Positions 58,651-64,000 of a stretch of DNA of 64,000 nt are shown in pieces. Each line of letters opens with the position of its first letter. Within the stretch, counting starts at the first letter, position 1. Position numbers and translations under genes: made by a program. Source of the DNA: Welwitschia mirabilis (lineage: Eukaryota > Gnetophyta > Gnetopsida > Welwitschiales); contig JBOZIK010000001.1 of NCBI GenBank assembly GCA_051453625.1, forward strand, positions 214,135,726 through 214,199,725, given 5' to 3'. The notes below the pieces were generated by a model. That model had not been told where the DNA came from. It did not search any database and worked only from the letters and a program-made list of their open reading frames with translations.

Positions 58651-61347
58651 ATTACTAAAATGTTAGACATTATAATCTATTAATTATATGATACTTTTTG
58701 ATATTGAGGTTTTAACATGAAACCCTTCTTTCATTAGAGGCTTTATGAAAACTATGATTTTGTTTTATAATTAATAATGTCTTATATTTTTGAGGACAAA
58801 TATATACATCATGCTTAATTTTAAATTATGATACTTGTATGATCATTTAATTTTTGGTAAGTTTTCATAATTTTAATATTTTTGATGATTATCTTATGAA
58901 AATTTTTATTTTTCATCAGAAACTAAATTCATAAATACAATATACCCAAATTTTAAAAGCAACTGATTCCATTTATGTAAAAACTTACAAGAAGGTATAA
59001 ATAATAAAATATTTACATAACTGGTATATAAAGTCTTTGTATTTCTCATTTATTTCTATGTGTCCTCCAAGTTAAACATTTAAAATTACTTCATAAAAGG
59101 TAAATGATTAATGTAATTGATAGTAGAAATAAATTAAAAAAATTAAATGTGCTACATTCCTTTATGTTGATGAATTTTATGGATCTTGAAATTGATAAGC
59201 ATAAAAACATGTACATGCACTCTTATTTATAAAAAAATAAAGATGAAAGAATAGATTTTACTCTACCGTGACTTTTATCTTTCTACACATTTGTAAAGTA
59301 CTTGTTTATGAAATATATATTTTCTTGTTTATTAGGATCTAAAAAAATTATTCCATTATGATACATGGTAGTCTGGAACTTGGTGCATAAGAAAAGATTT
59401 ATTCTTTTAATGCATATTATGCATTATTTAATACATATTTTGATTTAATCAAATATGTTTATGAGCTTATGTAGGATTAAAAAGGACCTAACATGAGGAA
59501 ATGATGTATGTAATTAACCTTATAAATTAAAGCAAGAGAATTACTCACCCTAAGTAGGTGCATGTGTAATAAATATGATGTCTTCTCATCATTGATACAT
59601 TAATGTCACTTAAGCTCAACCAACTTGTTAATGATCAATCTTATTCAATTCAATGTGATCGAAGTTATCTAATATAATGATATGTCTGGTCTTTGATAAA
59701 TTGAACCAAGCACTTTTGATTTGTTGTTTACCTCTAAATAGATCTCTTTACTCTTTTGAAAACCAATTTTTCATTTGTATGCAAGTACATTCTATCCACT
59801 TTTGCTCATTCTTTCATCTTGTTATCTTTTTTTCTCATCCTTTTATTTTTTAGTGTGGAGCTTAGAGCTTGGATCTTAGAACTTGGGACTTAGAGCCAAG
59901 GATCTTGGAGTTTAGGGATTCATTAAATTATTGTCAATTTCTATTAAGTAGTAGTTAATTCATCAAATCATTATCAATATTTATCAAGTAGTAGTCTTTA
60001 ATAATTATTTTTCTACATGGGTTTTCTTTAGTTATTTTGTTTCCATATTGTCTTATTCTCATAGGCCATTACATAGGATCATTGAAATGTTTCTTTTATT
60101 AAAATTATTCCTTCCATTAGGATCTAACCAAAATCACAGAGAAATTTGAGGGTTCTCTTTATGTGATTAGTTGATGAGGTTACTAATGGAAACTTTTTGC
60201 TACATGACTAGCGGTTCACTATAATATTTGAGTACCCACTTTTATTATGCATTATTCAGTTCTTTTTATCTTTGTATTATGAATCAAATATATATTAGAA
60301 TCATGTTATCAGAGTTTATTATCTAATTCTCAAATTCCATTTATGCTAGATGGTCCTTCATATTAATCCCAAAGCTCATTAAATTCATTTGTTTTAAATT
60401 AATCTTGTGCATTGATTTTATTTTATTTATAATTATTATATCTTTGTGTTATAGACTAATTAGATTATGCATTTATATCAAATTTGTTAATTATTATTTT
60501 TAAAAATTACTTATGAATTTGAATGTTCTTATTAAGTTAAAGTTTAATTTTTTAAAAGATGGTAATATAACTTAAGAATATCAAAACTTATTAAATATTA
60601 AAAAATTTAGATGAGATTTTTTTATTTGTATGTCTATTATTTAGTTGATATTGTAATACTTTTAAAATATTATTTTTTAAAGGTTTCATAAATTTTTAAA
60701 AGTTATTTTATGAAAATAACTTAGAAAATAAAAACAAAAAATAATAAGCAATTAGTTTTCATCTGCAAAATTAATAATTAATATTCTATAATAATTGAGT
60801 ATTCTAGATTGTAAAGAATGAAATAAGCTTTCTAAAGGTTTATTAGTTACCTTCAAATTAAAAGTAGTTCTAACATTATAACCTTTTTAGTGTAGTATGG
60901 TATTGCAAAAACAATAAACATTTAAAAAGTTCTACGCATAGTGTATGATCTTAGAAAATATATGTTCAAAAATCTAAACTTAATAGAGTTAATTGTAGAA
61001 GAAAATATTATGTATCTAGTTTCAAAAAAAATTATCATAATTTACTTTTAACTTGATAAATAATTCACTATTAATTTTTAGTTGTAATGTCTTTTAAAAA
61101 ATAAAAATACTTATAACTAATATCATTAATTATAGAAAATTTATATAATAAAATTATGCTAATAATTTAGTTATTTAAGATAAATAATAATTATAATAAT
61201 TTCATTGTATATAATTTTTGTTAAATTTTCTTTGGCAAAGTACAATTTATGTCTTTCTTATTAGGGCCTTTATTTTTAAATAATAAGTAAATTTCTAATT
61301 TAGCCTAAGTCAGGTTTGACTAACTACTTATTTAAGAAATGTCTACT

Positions 61348-61423
<76 letters not shown>

Positions 61424-62432
61424 CCTTCCTCTTTTTTACATTCTTTTATTTTAATATATATATTTAAAAATTTATGCAATTTTTTACTATGGCAATTTAA
61501 TTAACTTAATTAGTTTTTGTAATTTCTGTCTTCTGTATTTATTTTGTAGTTACATGAATTTTAAGTAAGTGTTATATCTTGTATTTTTATTTATCTCTCC
61601 ATTTTCTTTCTTTTCTTATCATTAATCATCTTATTGTATTAAAATATATTAGTTAAACTTGGAGAAAGGGTTTTTAAAAAGGGCATAACCTCATGCATAA
61701 AATATATATTTTTTAAAAATAACTTTAAATTATTATTATGATCTATTTGATAAGTATTATTATTAATGTAAAATAAAAAGAAGCTAGTTACACTAACTTG
61801 ATTACCATTATGATATTTTTCAAATGCAGTTATCTGCTAACATGTTGAATGAAAATTGTCTAGGTTTTTGCTTATGTATGATTATCTATAGTAAAATAAA
61901 TCCAATAAAGTTATAATTATTTTTCTTAATGATAAGTAAATTAGGTTACTCTTAATAATTATCATTGCAACACTTGAATTTCATCACCAGTGTGGGTTGC
62001 ATTTTTTTTCTTAATATAAAATCCTTCGGGAAGTCAATTTAATCATCCCTTTTCTATCCTACTATGTATGAATTTACTCCAAATTAATATCTAAGCCATT
62101 CATATCAAAAGATTTGTTTTTCCATTCTTAAATGCTTCAAGGAAGTGGGGGTCACTTGTTAGAAAGCATCCATTACCTGCTAACGTTTTTATGGTATATT
62201 AAGTTATGTTTAGGCCTTTAAAGTTGAGTTCAATTATGTTTATTATAATTTAAAAGCTAAAGTATAATTGAATTTCATTTAGATGATATTTGGATATCAA
62301 GTTCAAATGCCAATAGTAGGAGTTGCAACCTCCTATTATAGTAGTTAATAATTATGCAAAACCTATATCCATGTTTATATTATAATACATTTACATCTTA
62401 TTAATTATTTACAACATAATTTCATGTGGCAA
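58651..62432. other. AT-rich interval, microsatellite only
   Basis: The first part may contain the LINE 3' tail. Nothing else was recognised up to the N gap, except a CT/AC microsatellite at 61350-61422. The words GGAGCTTAGAGCTTGGATCT and GACTTAGAGCCAAGG near 59855-59900 are a small local repeat. Confidence 0.5.
61350..61422. repeat. Compound (CT)n(AC)n microsatellite
   Basis: CT run at 61350-61380 directly followed by an AC run at 61382-61422, with one TA interruption. Confidence 0.95.
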
Positions 62433-62532
62433 NNNNNNNNNNNNNNNNNNNNNNNNNNNNNNNNNNNNNNNNNNNNNNNNNNNNNNNNNNNNNNNNNNNN
62501 NNNNNNNNNNNNNNNNNNNNNNNNNNNNNNNN
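62433..62532. other. 100-base N gap
   Basis: Scaffold join of unknown size. The right side begins inside a LINE whose left side is not to the left of this gap. Confidence 0.95.
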
Positions 62533-62581
62533 CCCAACTTATAAAGAAGTAGAATCTTATTATCTTTGAAGTAAACATTAC

Positions 62582-62643
<62 letters not shown>

Positions 62644-64000
62644 AGAAGAAGAAGAAGAAGAAGAAGAAGCAACTTTTACTTTTTCAAATGGAAAAGCCCT
62701 CGATTTTAAAGATTTTTCTATGGAATTTTACAAAAATCACTAGATTCTTATTGATGAAGATCTTCTTTGTGTTGTCATAAATTCATCAATAGTCTTTGGG
62801 TAATATAATTAATAAAGATAGCATTGACTTCTTCCTAAATAGGGTGATCTTTATTTCATTACAAATTGAATACCTATCACTCTTTTGAATAATACTCATA
62901 AAATTTTGGCTAAATGTCTTACATGAGGGATTTTAAAAATTATTGATTAGATTTAGAAGAACCGAATAACATTGCTTTATTAAATGAAGTTATATTCTTC
63001 GTAATGTGATTGTAGCTTGAAAATGTTTTCAATTGACTAATGATACTAATTAAGATTTGAATTTTATGAAGATTGATTATGCTAAAGCTTTAAAACAGTT
63101 ATGTACATTATTAGAAATATAATTTAAATACTTTATTTATCTAGTTCATATAGTATTATTAATGCTAATTATTAGATTATCACAAATCTTGATTTGAGTT
63201 GCTTGTGTTCTCTCCAGAGACCAACTCATCAAGAATTCCTTTATATTAATTATTGCAACAAATTTCCATGGCATTTTTCAAGATCCACAACATAATTTTA
63301 GAAAAGGAATTTTGATTGATGATTCTACTCTTTAGTTACTTAGTATTGCAAGAATTATGGATTTTGCATAAACTAGAAAATGTTTTTTTTTATAATAATA
63401 ATGTTAAATTTGCATTTTTTAAGGAAACTTAAAATTTTAGATAAATACATAATCTTTAGATTATTAAAAATTCCATTTGAAGCTTTAAGCAAGGAGTTAT
63501 GGAACTACACTATTACTAAAGTAGAAAACAAGTTGAATAAGTTAAAATAAAAAAAACTTATAGTCATTGGAAATTTTTAATGATAAAATATATACAACAG
63601 ACTATACATGTTTATTAACCTAAATCTTATGGAAAAATGGGTCAACTTGTTTAGCATTTTCTTTAATTTGATGAGCATGCTAAGTAAAATTTTTCTATGC
63701 TTTTTGAGGAAATTTACCCCTTAACTAGAAAAGACAGAGGTCTTGGGATTATTAATTGGCATATAAATGCTTGAATGGTAATGATGATTGAATCATTCCT
63801 TTTAGAGATAGAATTAATTAAAAAAACCTAAAAATTTAGGTGGCTAGTATCGTAATGGCTTATTTAACTATTTTTTTAACTTAAGTTTACCTTTATTGTA
63901 GGATGTTGTGTTTTAAAACAAATTTGGAAGGCTTGAAATGTCATTAGTCTTTATTACAAATATGAGCACAATAAAGTTATATAATTACTACTTCAACAAT
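62533..64000 (+). mobile_element. Dead LINE, RT part, probable continuation of copy A
   Basis: Begins CCCAACTTATAAAGAAG, nearly identical to 52864 onwards, and repeats the GA microsatellite (62586-62636) before GAA repeats (to 62668). The RT start FSNGKALDF is followed by DFSMEFYKNH; motif A reads FMKIDYAKALK at 63065-63097. Near 63470 KIPFEALSKELWN-TITKVE matches the RT thumb block. Frames are interrupted. Continues past the window end. Confidence 0.85.
62586..62668. repeat. (GA)n(GGGA)n(GAA)n compound microsatellite
   Basis: About 50 bases of GA, then GGGAGGGA, then a GAA run. The GA tract is longer than in the counterpart at 52916-52957. Confidence 0.95.

Overview
This window looks like nuclear DNA of a seed plant. 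The sequence is strongly AT-rich and carries relics of plant-type LINEs (endonuclease, reverse transcriptase, a DUF4283-like ORF1 and a zf-RVT-like tail), Ty3/gypsy elements (an Athila-like gag-protease and elements with tRNA-Met primer sites), and two broken patatin-like phospholipase copies. I found no intact protein-coding gene. Many old, decayed transposons at very low gene density would fit a large slow-turnover genome such as a gymnosperm, but that is inference. Four 100-base N runs (26972-27071, 45725-45824, 52958-53057, 62433-62532) look like scaffold joins of unknown size. Two short N runs lie at 36209-36225 and 46913-46922.

Layout: 1-5.3 kb shows nothing. At 5.3-5.6 kb there is an array of inverted motifs. 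At 5.8-8.76 kb lies a minus-strand Athila-like gag-protease relic with a degenerate primer-binding site. At 8.76-16.5 kb the DNA is AT-rich, with a microsatellite and a LINE tail relic. At 16.6-32.4 kb there is a diverged direct duplication: a 3.7 kb LINE copy (16.58-20.2 and 27.59-31.28 kb) and a 1 kb GC-richer unit with a TATA box and a conserved stem-loop (26.01-26.97 and 31.29-32.3 kb). In the first block these two parts are separated by 5.8 kb that is absent from the second. Next come AT-rich DNA, an unassigned GC-richer island (37.08-37.5 kb) and a dead minus-strand gypsy element with a nested insertion (38.25-44.05 kb).

The last 20 kb holds two copies of a composite unit: a 49-bp minisatellite, a patatin-like pseudogene, then a LINE joined at the same point. 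Copy B (44.1-45.17 plus 55.5-58.65 kb) is split by a minus-strand gypsy element whose two LTRs lie at 45.18-45.37 and 55.21-55.50 kb. Copy A (49.67-52.96 kb) ends in a GA microsatellite at one N gap, and near-identical sequence resumes after another N gap at 62.53 kb. Exchanging the order of the contigs 45825-52957 and 53058-62432 would repair both the split gypsy element and the split LINE. I therefore think the order of these contigs is wrong.

Nothing here works as a pathway. The biological interest is in the duplicated patatin-LINE unit, the duplicated TATA-box/stem-loop unit and the assembly structure. All identifications were made by eye from translations, without database searches.
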